Part shown: in pieces, positions 17,868 through 26,832 of the stretch
How positions within the stretch are numbered: the first letter of the stretch is position 1
Layout: the number at the start of each line of letters is the position of its first letter
From: Bacilliculturomica massiliensis
GTDB lineage: Bacteria; Bacillota; Clostridia; Peptostreptococcales; Anaerovoracaceae
DNA length: 64,000 nucleotides
Direction of reading: 5' to 3'
NCBI RefSeq assembly: GCF_900605495.1
Contig: NZ_LR027598.1
Span: 104,432-168,431, forward strand
Position numbers and translations under genes: made by a program
Notes under the pieces: model-generated
Seen by the model: only the letters and a program-made list of their open reading frames with translations
The model's database searches: none
Told to the model about the DNA's origin: nothing

Positions 17868-18575
17868 TCAGCCTCCCTGCCGGGCAGTCTTCTGTCCTCC
17901 GCGCTGGTCCGGCGGCGTGCAAAACGGCGCGGATCCGCCCGCGATGGCTTCCGCCAGCTGCCGAAGCCGCCGGCACTCCCCCTCGATGTCCTCCGCGCTG
18001 AAGATAGCTGAGACAAGCGCCACGCCGTCCGCGCCGCAGCCGGAGAGACGGTCCATATTCTCCGCACAGATGCCGCCGATGGCGCACACGGGGATGGAGA
18101 CGGAGCTGCAGATGGCCTTCAGTGTGTCCGTGGATACGGCCAGCGCGTCAGCTTTGGTGGAGGTGGGAAACATGGTGCCCACTCCCAGATAGTCGGCGCC
18201 GTTTCGCTGTGCCAGAACGGCCTGCTCGACGGTCTGGACGGACACGCCCAGGATCATTCCGGCGCCGGTGAGCCCGCGGACGTCCGCGGCCCCCATATCA
18301 TGCTGGCCCACGTGGACCCCGTCGGCCCCGCACCGCAGGGCCACGTCGACGTTGTCGTTGACGATAAAGGGGACGCCGTACTTTCGGCACAGCGCTTTCA
18401 CAGATCGAGCCTCCGCCAGAAAATCTTCCGCCGGGAGATCCTTCTCCCGCAGCTGTACGCAGGTCACGCCGCCCCGCAGCGCTTCTTCCACCTGCTGGAG
18501 CAGCGTTCTTCCGCCTGTGGTCCAGGCCCGGTCCGTAACGGCGTAAAGCAGCAGGGAACTTCTATCGCACTTCAT
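17868..18575 (-). CDS. thiE: Thiamine-phosphate synthase
   Basis: Joins HMP-PP and hydroxyethylthiazole phosphate to give thiamine phosphate. It has 235 residues and a TIM-barrel fold. Conserved segments include CVQLREKDL, VNDNVDVALRCGADGVHVGQHD and the late VCAIGGICAENM phosphate-binding region. Start ATG 18575 follows gggaggc and overlaps the 3' end of thiM by 14 bases, so translation is coupled. The C-terminal tail after about residue 215 is Gly/Pro/Arg-rich and beyond the usual end. Confidence 0.97.
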   Translation of the reverse strand: MKCDRSSLLLYAVTDRAWTTGGRTLLQQVEEALRGGVTCVQLREKDLPAEDFLAEARSVKALCRKYGVPFIVNDNVDVALRCGADGVHVGQHDMGAADVRGLTGAGMILGVSVQTVEQAVLAQRNGADYLGVGTMFPTSTKADALAVSTDTLKAICSSVSIPVCAIGGICAENMDRLSGCGADGVALVSAIFSAEDIEGECRRLRQLAEAIAGGSAPFCTPPDQRGGQKTARQGG

Positions 18576-19383
18576 AGACGGCCTCCCGTTCCAGCACGCT
18601 GCCGCTCAGCTGGCAGATCTCGTCGATAATATAGTTGCGGTAAGTGGCGTTCCCGTCCCTTTCAGTGAGCCGGGCGTGGGCGCGTTGGCCGCAGAGACCC
18701 ATGGCGCAGACCGCGGCCGCCGCCGCTTCCAGAGGACAGTCCGGGTTTGCGGTCAGATAGGCCGCCGTCATGGCGGAAAGCATACAGCCTGTGCCCGTGA
18801 TCCTGCTCATCATGGGGTGTCCGCCGCGGATCACGTAGGCTTTATCGGCGGAGGCTACGATGTCGATGGCCCCGGTGACGGCGATGACGGCCCCTGCAGC
18901 GGCGGCAAATTTTTTCACAAAATCCACGGCGGCGTCCAGCGTCTCCTCGGTGACGGCGTCCGCCACATCTGCATCCACGCCCTTGGTATCGCCGGATCCC
19001 AGAGCCAGCGCTTTGATCTCGGACATATTGCCGCGGATGGCCGTGAAGCGGATCTGGGACATCAGTTCCCGGGCGGTCCTGGTGCGCAGATCGGAGGCGC
19101 CGGCGCCCACGGGGTCCAGAACCACGGGATGGCCGCACTCGTTGGCTTTTTTGCCGGCGGCGAACATGGATGGGATGGTGCGCTGATTCAGCGTGCCGAT
19201 ATTGATGTTGAGACCGCCGCAGATCGAGGTGATATCCGCCGCCTCGCTGACGTCGTCGGCCATAATGGGAGAGCCGCCGCAGGCCAGCAGCGTGTTGGCG
19301 CAGTCGTTGACCGTGACGTAGTTGGTGATATTGTGCACAAGGGGACAGCTTTTTCTGACGTTTTCCAATTTATCTTTCAACAT
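18562..19383 (-). CDS. thiM: Hydroxyethylthiazole kinase
   Basis: Salvage kinase phosphorylating the thiazole moiety of thiamine; 273 residues, ribokinase-like fold. Key segments are VHNITNYVTVNDCANTLLA and GGSPIMADD near the N-terminus, VLDPVGAGAS, IRGNMSEI, and the C-terminal GTGCMLSAMTAA anion hole. No thiG, thiS or thiH is present in the cluster, so in this window the thiazole half is obtained by salvage through this enzyme. ATG 19383 follows caggagt. Confidence 0.97.
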   Translation of the reverse strand: MLKDKLENVRKSCPLVHNITNYVTVNDCANTLLACGGSPIMADDVSEAADITSICGGLNINIGTLNQRTIPSMFAAGKKANECGHPVVLDPVGAGASDLRTRTARELMSQIRFTAIRGNMSEIKALALGSGDTKGVDADVADAVTEETLDAAVDFVKKFAAAAGAVIAVTGAIDIVASADKAYVIRGGHPMMSRITGTGCMLSAMTAAYLTANPDCPLEAAAAAVCAMGLCGQRAHARLTERDGNATYRNYIIDEICQLSGSVLEREAVYEVR

Positions 19384-19462
19384 GTTTTTTACTCCTGCTG
19401 TTATCTGATGGTCCTTTGAATGTATCGTGTATTTTTGATCTCTGTTTTCTAGATCTGAATTT

Positions 19463-20770
19463 TTATTCGTCGAATATGGAGACGATCTCTCCGTCCAGAA
19501 TGCGGTTCATATTGCGCACAGCGCAGAAATTGCCGCACATGGAGCAGGTGTCGTCTTTCTCCGGCACGGAGGAAGCCCGGTAGGCTCTCGCTTTTTCCGG
19601 ATCCATGGCCAGACGGAACATGGACTCCCAGTCAAGAGACTTTCTGGCCAGACTCATCTGTCTGTCCCATTCCGCAGCCTGGGGCACGCCCTTGGCGATA
19701 TCCGCCGCGTGAGCGGCGATCCTGGCGGCGATGATGCCTTCCTTCACGTCGTCCACGTCGGGAAGACGGAGATGCTCGGCGGGCGTTACATAACAGAGAA
19801 AGGCCGCTCCGGCGGCGGCTGCAGCCGCGCCGCCGATGGCGGAGGTGATGTGGTCGTAGCCCGGAGCCACGTCGGTGACGATGGGGCCCAGCACGTAGAA
19901 GGGAGCGCCGTGGCACAGCGTCTTCTGGATCTCCATGTTGGCCGCGATCTGGTTCAGCGGCATGTGGCCCGGTCCTTCCACCATGATCTGGACGTCCTTT
20001 TCCCAGGCCCGTTTGGTGAGCTCGCCCAGCGTGATCAGCTCCGCGATCTGGGAGGCGTCGGTAGCGTCGGCCAGACACCCGGGACGGCAGCCGTCCCCCA
20101 GGCTGAGGGTAACGTCGTATTCCCGGCAGATATCCAGGATCTGATCGTAGCATTCAAAGAAGGGATTTTCTTTGCCCGTCATTTCCATCCAGGCGAAAAT
20201 AATGGAACCGCCCCGGGAGACGATGTTGGTCAGGCGTTTGGCAGATTTGAATCTGGCCGCGTTTTCGCGGTTGATGCCGCAGTGGATCGTCATAAAATCC
20301 ACGCCGTCCTCCGCGTGCATGCGGACGATGTGGATCCACTCCTCCGTGGTGATCTGCGCCAGCGGCTTGTGATAATACACCACGGCGTCGTAGATGGGAA
20401 CCGTGCCGATGATGGCGGGGCAGTTGCCGGTCAGGTATCTGCGGAAGACGCGGGTGTCCCCGTAGGAACTGAGGTCCATAATGGCTTCCGCGCCCAGTTC
20501 CACGGCCCGCCGGACCTTTTCGTATTCCATTTCAAGATCGGTGAGATCCCGGGAGGTGCCCAGATTGACGTTGATCTTGGTTTTGAGCATGGAGCCGAGA
20601 CCGCTGGGGGAGAGGGCGCTGTGGAGCCGGTTTGCTGGGATGATCACTTTCCCTTCGGCCATATAGTTCATCAGCTCGCTTTCGGAAAGTTTTTCTTTTT
20701 GCGCTACGGCCCGCATTTCTTCTGTGAGGATGCCTTTGCGGGCGGCTTCCATCTGTGTTGCGTACTTCAT
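19463..20770 (-). CDS. thiC: Phosphomethylpyrimidine synthase
   Basis: Radical-SAM enzyme that rearranges aminoimidazole ribotide to HMP-P. It has 435 residues, the length of the short ThiC without the N-terminal extension. The C-terminal cluster motif CSMCGNFC (CX2CX4C pattern) near residues 410-417 binds the [4Fe-4S] centre. VEGPGHMPL and GDGCRPGC are also present. First gene of the thi operon; ATG 20770 follows ggaggaaagaggaa. The leader contains a TPP aptamer and terminator, so transcription is expected to stop when TPP is abundant. Confidence 0.98.
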   Translation of the reverse strand: MKYATQMEAARKGILTEEMRAVAQKEKLSESELMNYMAEGKVIIPANRLHSALSPSGLGSMLKTKINVNLGTSRDLTDLEMEYEKVRRAVELGAEAIMDLSSYGDTRVFRRYLTGNCPAIIGTVPIYDAVVYYHKPLAQITTEEWIHIVRMHAEDGVDFMTIHCGINRENAARFKSAKRLTNIVSRGGSIIFAWMEMTGKENPFFECYDQILDICREYDVTLSLGDGCRPGCLADATDASQIAELITLGELTKRAWEKDVQIMVEGPGHMPLNQIAANMEIQKTLCHGAPFYVLGPIVTDVAPGYDHITSAIGGAAAAAAGAAFLCYVTPAEHLRLPDVDDVKEGIIAARIAAHAADIAKGVPQAAEWDRQMSLARKSLDWESMFRLAMDPEKARAYRASSVPEKDDTCSMCGNFCAVRNMNRILDGEIVSIFDE

Positions 20771-20834
20771 TTGTCATTCCTCTTTCCTCCGGTGAAACCC
20801 GATCTGTTCCTGAAGCGCCCGGCCTTTCCAGCGC

Positions 20835-20872
20835 ATAAAAAAACGGAAAAGGCCGATGTTGGCATTTTCCGT
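20835..20872 (-). terminator. Expression-platform terminator of the TPP riboswitch
   Basis: Read on the minus strand: acggaaaa (20872-20865) pairs with ttttccgt (20850-20843) and is followed by seven T residues. It lies between the aptamer and thiC. The loop sequence aatgccaac repeats part of the aptamer. Confidence 0.85.
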
Positions 20873-20892
20873 AAAAGACAAGCGACAATCTT

Positions 20893-20975
20893 CTTCCTAC
20901 GTTGGCATTACCCACATCAGGTTAAAGGGTCGAAGTTTGATTACTTCCTCTCAGCCCGCCTGCGAGCTCCCCCGG
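20893..20975 (-). promoter_or_regulatory. TPP riboswitch (THI element) controlling thiC-thiM-thiE-thiD
   Basis: The minus strand contains the conserved THI-box segments: gggggagct at the 5' side, ggctgagagg, then cctgatgtgggtaatgcc and aacgtagga. They appear in the usual order and spacing of the TPP aptamer. It sits 17 or so bases after the predicted transcription start and upstream of a terminator, so it is probably a transcriptional OFF switch. Confidence 0.96.
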
Positions 20976-20987
20976 ATTTTTTTCTGT

Positions 20988-21016
20988 ATTGTATCATCGC
21001 CGATTCCGTTTGTCAA
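20988..21016 (-). promoter_or_regulatory. Consensus promoter of the thi operon
   Basis: Minus strand: perfect TTGACA (21016-21011), 17-base spacer, TACAAT (20993-20988). Predicted start of transcription is near 20981, immediately before the TPP aptamer. Confidence 0.85.
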
Positions 21017-21203
21017 CGGTATGGGACGGAAAAAACTCCGGCTCCGCCCCGCCGGCGCATCTCTGCTTTCGCGCCCCCTGCCGCCACAATGCGCGATGCA
21101 CGGAAGACGCCGATCTGGGTGCATCTCTGCTCCCGCTCCCCTGCCGCACCCCGCTGGAGGCAGGGATGGGAAAATTTAAAACGGGACGGCGGAGGGAAAA
21201 GTG

Positions 21204-21231
21204 TTGACTTGGGAAAGAAATTGGGTATAAT
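21204..21231 (+). promoter_or_regulatory. Promoter of cysK
   Basis: TTGACT (21204-21209), 16-base spacer and TATAAT (21226-21231). A leader of about 115 bases follows, with a GC hairpin (gcgccgga paired with tccggcgc, about 21286-21320). Confidence 0.75.
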
Positions 21232-21352
21232 AAAACATATAAATCTAGTATGTTTAATATGTTTTGAGTTTTGGAATGAAACAGAGCGCCGGACCCGCCT
21301 GCGGGCGAAGTCTCCGGCGCGGCGGCCCGGTGCTGCGGAAAGGAAGAGACAC

Positions 21353-22282
21353 ATGAAAATATATAAGAATCTGCCGGAGCTGATCGGCAAAACACCGCTG
21401 ATGGAACTGTCCAATTATGAGGAGAATCACGGTCTGCAGGCGTCCATCGCCGCAAAGCTGGAGTATTTCAATCCGGCGGGGAGCGCCAAGGACCGCATCG
21501 GAAAGGCCATGATCGAGGACGCGGAGGCCAGGGGGCTGCTCTCGAAAGGCTCCGTCATCGTCGAGCCGACCAGTGGAAATACGGGGATCGGTCTGGCGGC
21601 GGTGGCCGCGTCCAGAGGGTACAGGGTCATCCTGACCATGCCGGAGACCATGAGTGTGGAACGGCGGAATCTGCTGAAGGCTTACGGTGCGGAGATCGTT
21701 CTTACCGACGGGGCCAAGGGAATGAACGGCGCCATAGCCAGGGCGGAGGAACTGGCCGCGGAGATCCCCGGCGCCGTCATTCCGGGACAGTTCGTCAATC
21801 CGGCCAACCCTGCGGCGCACAGAGCGTCCACCGGTCCGGAGATCTGGGAGGACACGGACGGAAAGGTCGATATCTTTGTGGCGGGCGTGGGCACCGGCGG
21901 AACGCTGTCCGGCGTCGGATCTTATCTGAAGGAGAAAAATCCCCAGGTGAAGATCGTGGCGGTGGAGCCAGCGGCAAGCCCTGTTCTCTCCGGAGGACAG
22001 GCAGGTCCTCACGGCATTCAGGGCATCGGCGCGGGTTTTGTGCCGGATACGCTGGACACGAACGTCTACGATGAGATCATTTTGGTGGAAAATGACGACG
22101 CCTATGAGACAGGCAGAGAGATCGCGCGCACTGAGGGCCTGCTGGTGGGTATTTCCGCCGGGGCGGCGGTCTGGGCGGCCGCTGAGCTGGCCAGGAGACC
22201 TGAGAACAAAGGAAAACTCATTGTGGCGCTGCTGCCTGATACGGGAGAACGCTATCTGTCCACGCCTATGTTCGCGGAGTAG
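21353..22282 (+). CDS. cysK: Cysteine synthase A (O-acetylserine sulfhydrylase)
   Basis: PLP enzyme making L-cysteine from O-acetylserine and sulfide; 309 residues, standard length. The PLP lysine is in [11 protein letters not shown] (about residue 43). The substrate loop [10 protein letters not shown], the phosphate-binding [10 protein letters not shown]-like segment ([12 protein letters not shown]) and the serine in GISAGAAVW are all present. ATG 21353 follows aaaggaag. It has its own promoter, and the serine acetyltransferase gene cysE lies elsewhere at 34603. Members also act as cystathionine or other beta-replacement enzymes, but the motif set fits CysK. Confidence 0.96.
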   Translation: MKIYKNLPELIGKTPLMELSNYEENHGLQASIAAKLEYFNPAGSAKDRIGKAMIEDAEARGLLSKGSVIVEPTSGNTGIGLAAVAASRGYRVILTMPETMSVERRNLLKAYGAEIVLTDGAKGMNGAIARAEELAAEIPGAVIPGQFVNPANPAAHRASTGPEIWEDTDGKVDIFVAGVGTGGTLSGVGSYLKEKNPQVKIVAVEPAASPVLSGGQAGPHGIQGIGAGFVPDTLDTNVYDEIILVENDDAYETGREIARTEGLLVGISAGAAVWAAAELARRPENKGKLIVALLPDTGERYLSTPMFAE

Positions 22283-22363
22283 GCCGGGCAGGAACGCCTG
22301 AAATTTCGGCATTCAGGCATTAATGACAAAAAATTATACTGAAAAGCGTCCGAAACACTAGAA

Positions 22364-22405
22364 AAAACTTCCGGCATTGTATATAATACAGCCGGAAGTT
22401 TTGCT
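22364..22405 (+). terminator. Terminator of cysK
   Basis: Perfect 12-bp inverted repeat: aaaacttccggc (22364-22375) and its complement at 22391-22402, ending in a T run. The loop holds a TATAAT-like string, probably incidental. Confidence 0.8.
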
Positions 22406-22485
22406 GTGCCGTCTCAGGGCGGATCCTGCCGGGATCCCAGGACGCGGCGCGCAGACAGAAGAAGCTGCAGAAGGAGTTAATGAGA

Positions 22486-23520
22486 ATGACCAAACAGAGA
22501 AGTTTTCTCTACGATACACTGCGGGGGCTGCTCATATGGAGCATCCCCATCTCGCATTTTACCAGAGTGGGCGGCCACTTTGCCAGCGCATCGCTGTCAG
22601 GGGTGGTGTACATTACGATCAATGTATTTGTCATGCAGGCTTTCGTTTTTCTGTCCGGATTTTTCTCTAAGAAGCCGGACCGGGCCAGACAGTCGGCGTT
22701 CAAGACGTTTATGCTGCCATATCTGGTGTTTACGCCGATCTTTTACCTGTTTCGGTACGCGTATTTCGGTAAGGCGCATCTGAACTTTCTGCTGCCGCCT
22801 TTCGCCCTGTGGTTCCTGTTTTCCGTGTTTTTCTACCGGTTCTTTCTGAAGGATCTGGTGAAGATACCGCACATACTGGCCATCAGTTTTGCCGTCTACA
22901 TATTTGCGGGGCAGATCCCGTATTTCAGCGATTTTCTGGCGCTGGGGCGGACCGTTTCCTATTTCCCGTTTTTCATGCTGGGGTATTACTGCACCACAGA
23001 ACAGGTGGAAAAGATACAGCGGATGAAAAAATGGCAGTGCGCGCTGCTGGGAACGGCCCTGACAGCGGTCTCCTGCTGGCTGGCCTTTGGGGTAAAGGCA
23101 CCGGTAGGATTCTACCTGCTCAAAGGTCCGGCGTCGGAGCTGGGGATGGCCTGGTACACAGACATTCTGCTTCGCGTGCTGATCATTTTTCTGGCCTGCG
23201 GCTGGATGGCGTTTCTGTTTGCCGTGCTGCCCAAGACAGACAATTACCTGACTTATGTGGGCAGGACCACCATGCCTGTCTATATTTTTCACCTTTTCGT
23301 GCGATACGTGGTGAAGGTGCATGGACTGCCGGACCTGAACCAGCCCGTCTATTACGCCTGCCTGTTCGGCTTCGCGTCCCTGTGCGTGATCGTGTTCTCA
23401 AGCCCGCCGGTAGCCAGAGTTTACGACGGGTTTATGGAGCTGTGCTACAGACCCTGCGAGGCGGCGAAGAACGCTGTCGTAAAACTGCTGGGGAAAGAGG
23501 ACCGGCCGCCGCAGGAGTGA
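22486..23520 (+). CDS. Acyltransferase-3 family membrane protein (fucose 4-O-acetylase-like)
   Basis: Polytopic protein of 344 residues with about ten membrane segments. The N-terminal RSFLYDTLRGLLIWSIPISHF and LSGFFSKK, with a histidine in the first membrane segment region, match the acyltransferase-3/OafA-YcfT group, which move acetyl groups onto cell-surface sugars or polymers. The substrate is unknown. ATG 22486 is chosen because aaggag lies nine bases upstream; an ATG six bases earlier sits too close to it. The gene is alone between two strong terminators. Confidence 0.8.
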   Translation: MTKQRSFLYDTLRGLLIWSIPISHFTRVGGHFASASLSGVVYITINVFVMQAFVFLSGFFSKKPDRARQSAFKTFMLPYLVFTPIFYLFRYAYFGKAHLNFLLPPFALWFLFSVFFYRFFLKDLVKIPHILAISFAVYIFAGQIPYFSDFLALGRTVSYFPFFMLGYYCTTEQVEKIQRMKKWQCALLGTALTAVSCWLAFGVKAPVGFYLLKGPASELGMAWYTDILLRVLIIFLACGWMAFLFAVLPKTDNYLTYVGRTTMPVYIFHLFVRYVVKVHGLPDLNQPVYYACLFGFASLCVIVFSSPPVARVYDGFMELCYRPCEAAKNAVVKLLGKEDRPPQE

Positions 23521-23549
23521 GTTTTTTGCCCGAACTGATCGGGCCGCCG

Positions 23550-23601
23550 TATCAAAAAGGACCCTGCTGCCGAATCTTCGGCAGCAAGGTCCTTTTTGAT
23601 A
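23550..23601. terminator. Bidirectional terminator between convergent genes
   Basis: A nearly continuous hairpin: tatcaaaaaggacc (23550-23563) pairs with 23588-23601, and ctgctgccgaa pairs with ttcggcagcaa inside. A- and T-runs flank both sides, so it can end the acyltransferase transcript and the minus-strand kinase transcript. Confidence 0.85.
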
Positions 23602-23635
23602 GCATAGGAAATATGGTCCGTTGATATTTCTGTAC
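23601..23635. repeat. Short copy of the dispersed hairpin repeat
   Basis: cataggaaatat, gtccg, then gatatttc: the same outer stem (ggaaatat...atatttcc) seen at 38019-38043 and 53512-53540. It lies at the 3' end of the kinase gene. Confidence 0.6.
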
Positions 23636-23636
23636 G

Positions 23637-25195
23637 TTACATCGGAAGTTCAAACCAGAAGGTACTGCCCTGGCCGACGACGCTCTCTACGCCGAATCTG
23701 GCGTGGTGCAGCGTGAGGATCTCCTTCACGATGGACAGACCCAGCCCGGATCCCCCGGACACGGCGCGGGTGCCCGTGCGGCTGACTTTATAGTAGCGGT
23801 CCCAGATGTGCTCCAGCTCCTCGGAGGGGATGCCGGGTCCCTTGTCGGAGACGCTGACGCGCACAGCTGAAGGAGATCCCCCTTTTGCGCCGGCGCCGGG
23901 CCCCGCCGCCGCTGCCGCCGGTCCGGAACCGGGACGGAGGGGCTCCAGAGTCCGGAACCGGGACGGAGGGGCTCCAGAGTCACGGTGATGTCGCGCCCGT
24001 CCTCGCCGTAGCGGACTGCATTGTTGAGCAGATTGGAGATCACCTGCTTGAGCCGGTTTTCGTCGCCCTCCACCATGACGGTTTCCTCCTGACACAGGAG
24101 ACGGAAGCGGTAACCGTCCTGCTCTTCCAGGATCGCATAGGTGTTCAGAAGGGAGGAGACGCTTTCCTTCAGATCGAAGCGGGAGACCTGCATGGTCTCC
24201 ACTCCCGACTGCATTTTGGACAGAAGAAGCAGATCGTTGACAAGAAGGTTCAGCCGGTCGGCCTCGTCGATGATCACCTGCAGGTGGGCGTTTCGCTTCT
24301 GAGGGTTGTCGCCGGAGAGATCCCGGATCATCTCGGCGTAGGATTTTACCATGGTCAGCGGCGTGCGCAGATCGTGGGACACGTTGGCGATCAGATCCTT
24401 CTGCAGGTCGTCGGCTTTGGCCAGTTCCGCCGCCGTGTAGGTCAGAGTGCTGGCCAGGTCCTGGATCTCGGAGTAATGACCGCCGTCGAAGGTGACGCTG
24501 TACTCGCCCACGGCAAGTTTGCCGGCCTTTCTGGTGATGGCAAAAATAGGCCGCGTCACCCGGCCGGAGATCCACAGGGACAGCACGCAGGCCAGGAACA
24601 GGGAGGCCGCCGTCACGATGATGAGCTGGCTGGCCAGTATATTAATAGTAGACTCCACCGGCGTCAGGGGCGTGGAAATGCACAGCACCGCGTTGGGGCG
24701 GTATTCGCTCTCGATATTCAGGCCGTAGTTCATACGGTCGTTTTTTGTGATGATCGGTATGGAACCGGAGGGGCTCTCCGTGACCATCTGAGCCACGATG
24801 CCCATGAAATCCATGGCTTCTGGGAATTTTTTGAAAGCCGAGCTGGAGCCCATGTCGGGGGTGATCAGAAAAGAGGAACTGCCGTCGCTTATCTGAAAAA
24901 AGATCCACATATCGTTTTTGTAGGCTGTCGTTGAGATCTCGATGATCAGGTCGTCCAGATCAAAATCCTCGCTCTGACTGTAATCGGTGCTGAGAGCATG
25001 GGCGATGCGCAGGATCTCCTTTTTTTTCATGTTTTGGTAATAGGGCTGGAGAAAGATGGTCTGGAGCAGCCAGAGGGCGGCCATCAGACAGACGGCAAAC
25101 AGGAAAAAATAAGCCCACAATTTAAAACGCAGACTGTTTGTGTCAAAATTTCTTATTTTTGTCCTGCAGTTGTCCAGCGCTTGTCTAAGCTTCAA
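23637..25195 (-). pseudogene. Sensor histidine kinase disrupted by a 29-bp tandem duplication
   Basis: Membrane sensor kinase partner of the response regulator at 25185. The N-terminal part has two membrane segments (about 28-48 and 190-210) flanking an extracytoplasmic sensor, then HAMP, then the phospho-acceptor H-box (ANVSHDLRTPLTMVKSYAE) and N-box (VISNLLNNAVRYGEDG). A perfect 29-bp unit occurs twice in tandem (23922-23950 and 23951-23979). Because 29 is not a multiple of three, the frame is lost and the present product ends at 23726 without the G1/G2 ATP boxes. Those boxes (DKGPGIP, GGSGLGLS) follow in another frame to 23637. Removing one unit restores a 509-residue kinase exactly. Start is TTG 25195, overlapping the regulator gene. 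Confidence 0.9.
23922..23979. repeat. Perfect 29-bp tandem duplication inside the kinase gene
   Basis: Two identical, directly abutting units starting tccggaaccgggacgg, at 23922-23950 and 23951-23979. It shifts the reading frame of the kinase between the N-box and the G1 box. Confidence 0.95.
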
Positions 25196-25859
25196 ATTTG
25201 TAGCCTACTCCCCGAAGGGTTACGATATGGTCCCGGTATTTGCCCAGATTGTTCCGCAGGTTCTTGATGTGGGTGTCAATGGTGCGGTCGTCTCCGAAGA
25301 AATCATAGCCCCAGATGTCGCGCAGGAGCTTGTCCCGGGACAGCGCCAGGTTTCTGTTCTGGACCAGATAGAAGAGCAGTTCGTACTCTTTCGGGGTCAG
25401 ATCCACGCGCTCTCCGTCGATGGTGACGGTGCGGGCGGGAATGTTGATGACGAGACCCTCGAAGACCAGCTGGTCCTGAGACTCGCTGGATTCCGGAACT
25501 CTGGCGCGGGCCAGCACAGCGTTGATCCGGGCCATGAGCTCTTTGGGGGAGAATGGTTTGACTACGTAATCGTCCACCCCCAGCTCAAAGCCGAAGAGTT
25601 TGTCGTACTCCTCGCCTCTGGCAGAGAGCATGATGACGGGGATGTCTTTTATTTTTTTGATCTCCTTGCAGGCGGAAAAACCGTCCAGCCTGGGCATCAT
25701 AATATCCATGATGATGAGATCAAAGGAATGCAGCCGGCACAGGGATACCGCCTCCATGCCGTCGGCGGCTTCCATCACTTCGTAGCCGTTGAACTCGGCG
25801 TATTCTTTGATGACCTCGCGGATCTTCGCTTCATCATCCACTATTAAAAGTCTGGCCAT
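25185..25859 (-). CDS. OmpR/PhoB family response regulator
   Basis: Two-domain regulator of 224 residues. The receiver domain (1-115) has the acidic pair in LLIVDDEAKIR, the phospho-acceptor Asp in LIIMDIMMPRLDG (about residue 52), Ser/Thr in MLSARGEEYD and the Lys in VVKPFSP. The C-terminal winged helix (about 128-224) ends in RTIDTHIKNLRNNLG and VTLRGVGYKFEA. ATG 25859 follows aaaggag. Its 3' end overlaps the start of the kinase gene by 11 bases, so the pair was built to be coexpressed, although the kinase is now frameshifted. Confidence 0.96.
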   Translation of the reverse strand: MARLLIVDDEAKIREVIKEYAEFNGYEVMEAADGMEAVSLCRLHSFDLIIMDIMMPRLDGFSACKEIKKIKDIPVIMLSARGEEYDKLFGFELGVDDYVVKPFSPKELMARINAVLARARVPESSESQDQLVFEGLVINIPARTVTIDGERVDLTPKEYELLFYLVQNRNLALSRDKLLRDIWGYDFFGDDRTIDTHIKNLRNNLGKYRDHIVTLRGVGYKFEA

Positions 25860-26158
25860 AGCAGGTCTCCTTTCGAAAATTTAAATCTGATTTTGTCTCT
25901 GATTGAAATAATTGACCGGCAAGCCGATGTATTTTGGTAAGAATTACGGCCCGGCCGCGTTTTATGCCGACAAATTTATAGGTTTTTACCGTTTAGCTTG
26001 ATTATACATTAGAATCCTTTGTATGTGTGAACACTGAGTGATTTTTTTATAAAATATTTGTGTTGACAGAATTTTTGCTTTATGGTAGACTAAAAAATTG
26101 TTTTCTTGACAGAGACTCGTCCCCTGTTCTATAATGGAAATAGACTGGGGGAATGAGA
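25860..26158. other. Divergent promoter region between the response regulator and carD
   Basis: An AT-rich spacer. On the minus strand TATAAT (26006-26001) could be the -10 for the two-component genes, but its -35 is poor (TTCACA at 19 bases). On the plus strand are two TTGACA boxes: 26063-26068 with TAGACT (26086-26091), and the better 26106-26111 with TATAAT. Confidence 0.55.
26106..26135 (+). promoter_or_regulatory. Promoter of carD
   Basis: Perfect TTGACA (26106-26111), 18-base spacer and perfect TATAAT (26130-26135). Predicted start near 26142, only about 17 bases before the start codon. Confidence 0.8.
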
Positions 26159-26632
26159 ATGTTTACAATAGGCGATAGGATCGTTTACCCGATGCATGGT
26201 GCCGGCGTAATCGAAAAAATTGAGGACAGGAAGATACTGGGCGAGACCAGACGCTATTACGTTCTGAAGATACCCTGCGGAGACATGGAAGTGATGATCC
26301 CCACAGACAATTCCGGACAGATAGGCATACGGTCTGTAGTATCGGAGGAGCACCTGACGCAGGTGCTGGACATGATGGAAGAAGGATCCTCCGTCATGCC
26401 GAACAACTGGAACCGGCGGTTCCGGGAGAATATGGATAAACTGAAGACCGGAGAAATTGAAAACGTAGCCGAGGTGGTGAGGAACCTCATGCGGGTGGAC
26501 AGAGAAAAGAAGCTGTCCACGGGAGAGAAGAAGATGCTGGCCAACGCCAGACAGATACTCATCAGCGAAATCATCATGGTGAAAAACGTAGACCAGGAGA
26601 CGGCCAGCGATATGATAAGCGCGGCTGTTTAA
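26159..26632 (+). CDS. CarD family transcription regulator
   Basis: Protein of 157 residues that binds RNA polymerase beta and stabilises open promoter complexes in the families studied. The N-terminal Tudor-like RNAP-interaction domain begins MFTIGDRIVYPMHGAGVIE; the helical DNA-contact part covers about 60-157. ATG 26159 is preferred over the ATG six bases upstream because gggggaa then has normal spacing and the protein begins at the conserved IGD block. It is the first gene of the carD - yacL-like - ispDF - proS order common in Clostridia. Confidence 0.93.
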   Translation: MFTIGDRIVYPMHGAGVIEKIEDRKILGETRRYYVLKIPCGDMEVMIPTDNSGQIGIRSVVSEEHLTQVLDMMEEGSSVMPNNWNRRFRENMDKLKTGEIENVAEVVRNLMRVDREKKLSTGEKKMLANARQILISEIIMVKNVDQETASDMISAAV

Positions 26633-26649
26633 AGGATATACCGGCAACG

Positions 26650-26690
26650 ATCAAATGACTGAGGCCTTTATGGTTCCCAGTCATTGATAT
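26650..26690 (+). terminator. Probable terminator after carD
   Basis: aatgactg (26654-26661) pairs with cagtcatt (26678-26685), with further flanking pairs. The T-tail is weak. A second inverted repeat cggctgaa/ttcagccg (26748-26787) lies before the next gene, so this spacer may be a structured leader. Confidence 0.45.
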
Positions 26691-26832
26691 ATTCCGGGAC
26701 AGACCGGGCTGCGGGTGGGTTGCCGCAGCAGTGAAGGAAGTTTTTTTCGGCTGAAGATTTTTCGGATCTGAAGACAATTTTCAGCCGATATAAAACTTTT
26801 AAATAACTTTAGAAAGGAGGTGAAGAATACCA

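Noticed and set aside
22376-22390. TATAAT-like sequence as promoter of the acyltransferase gene
   Set aside because: It lies in the loop of the cysK terminator and has no plausible -35.
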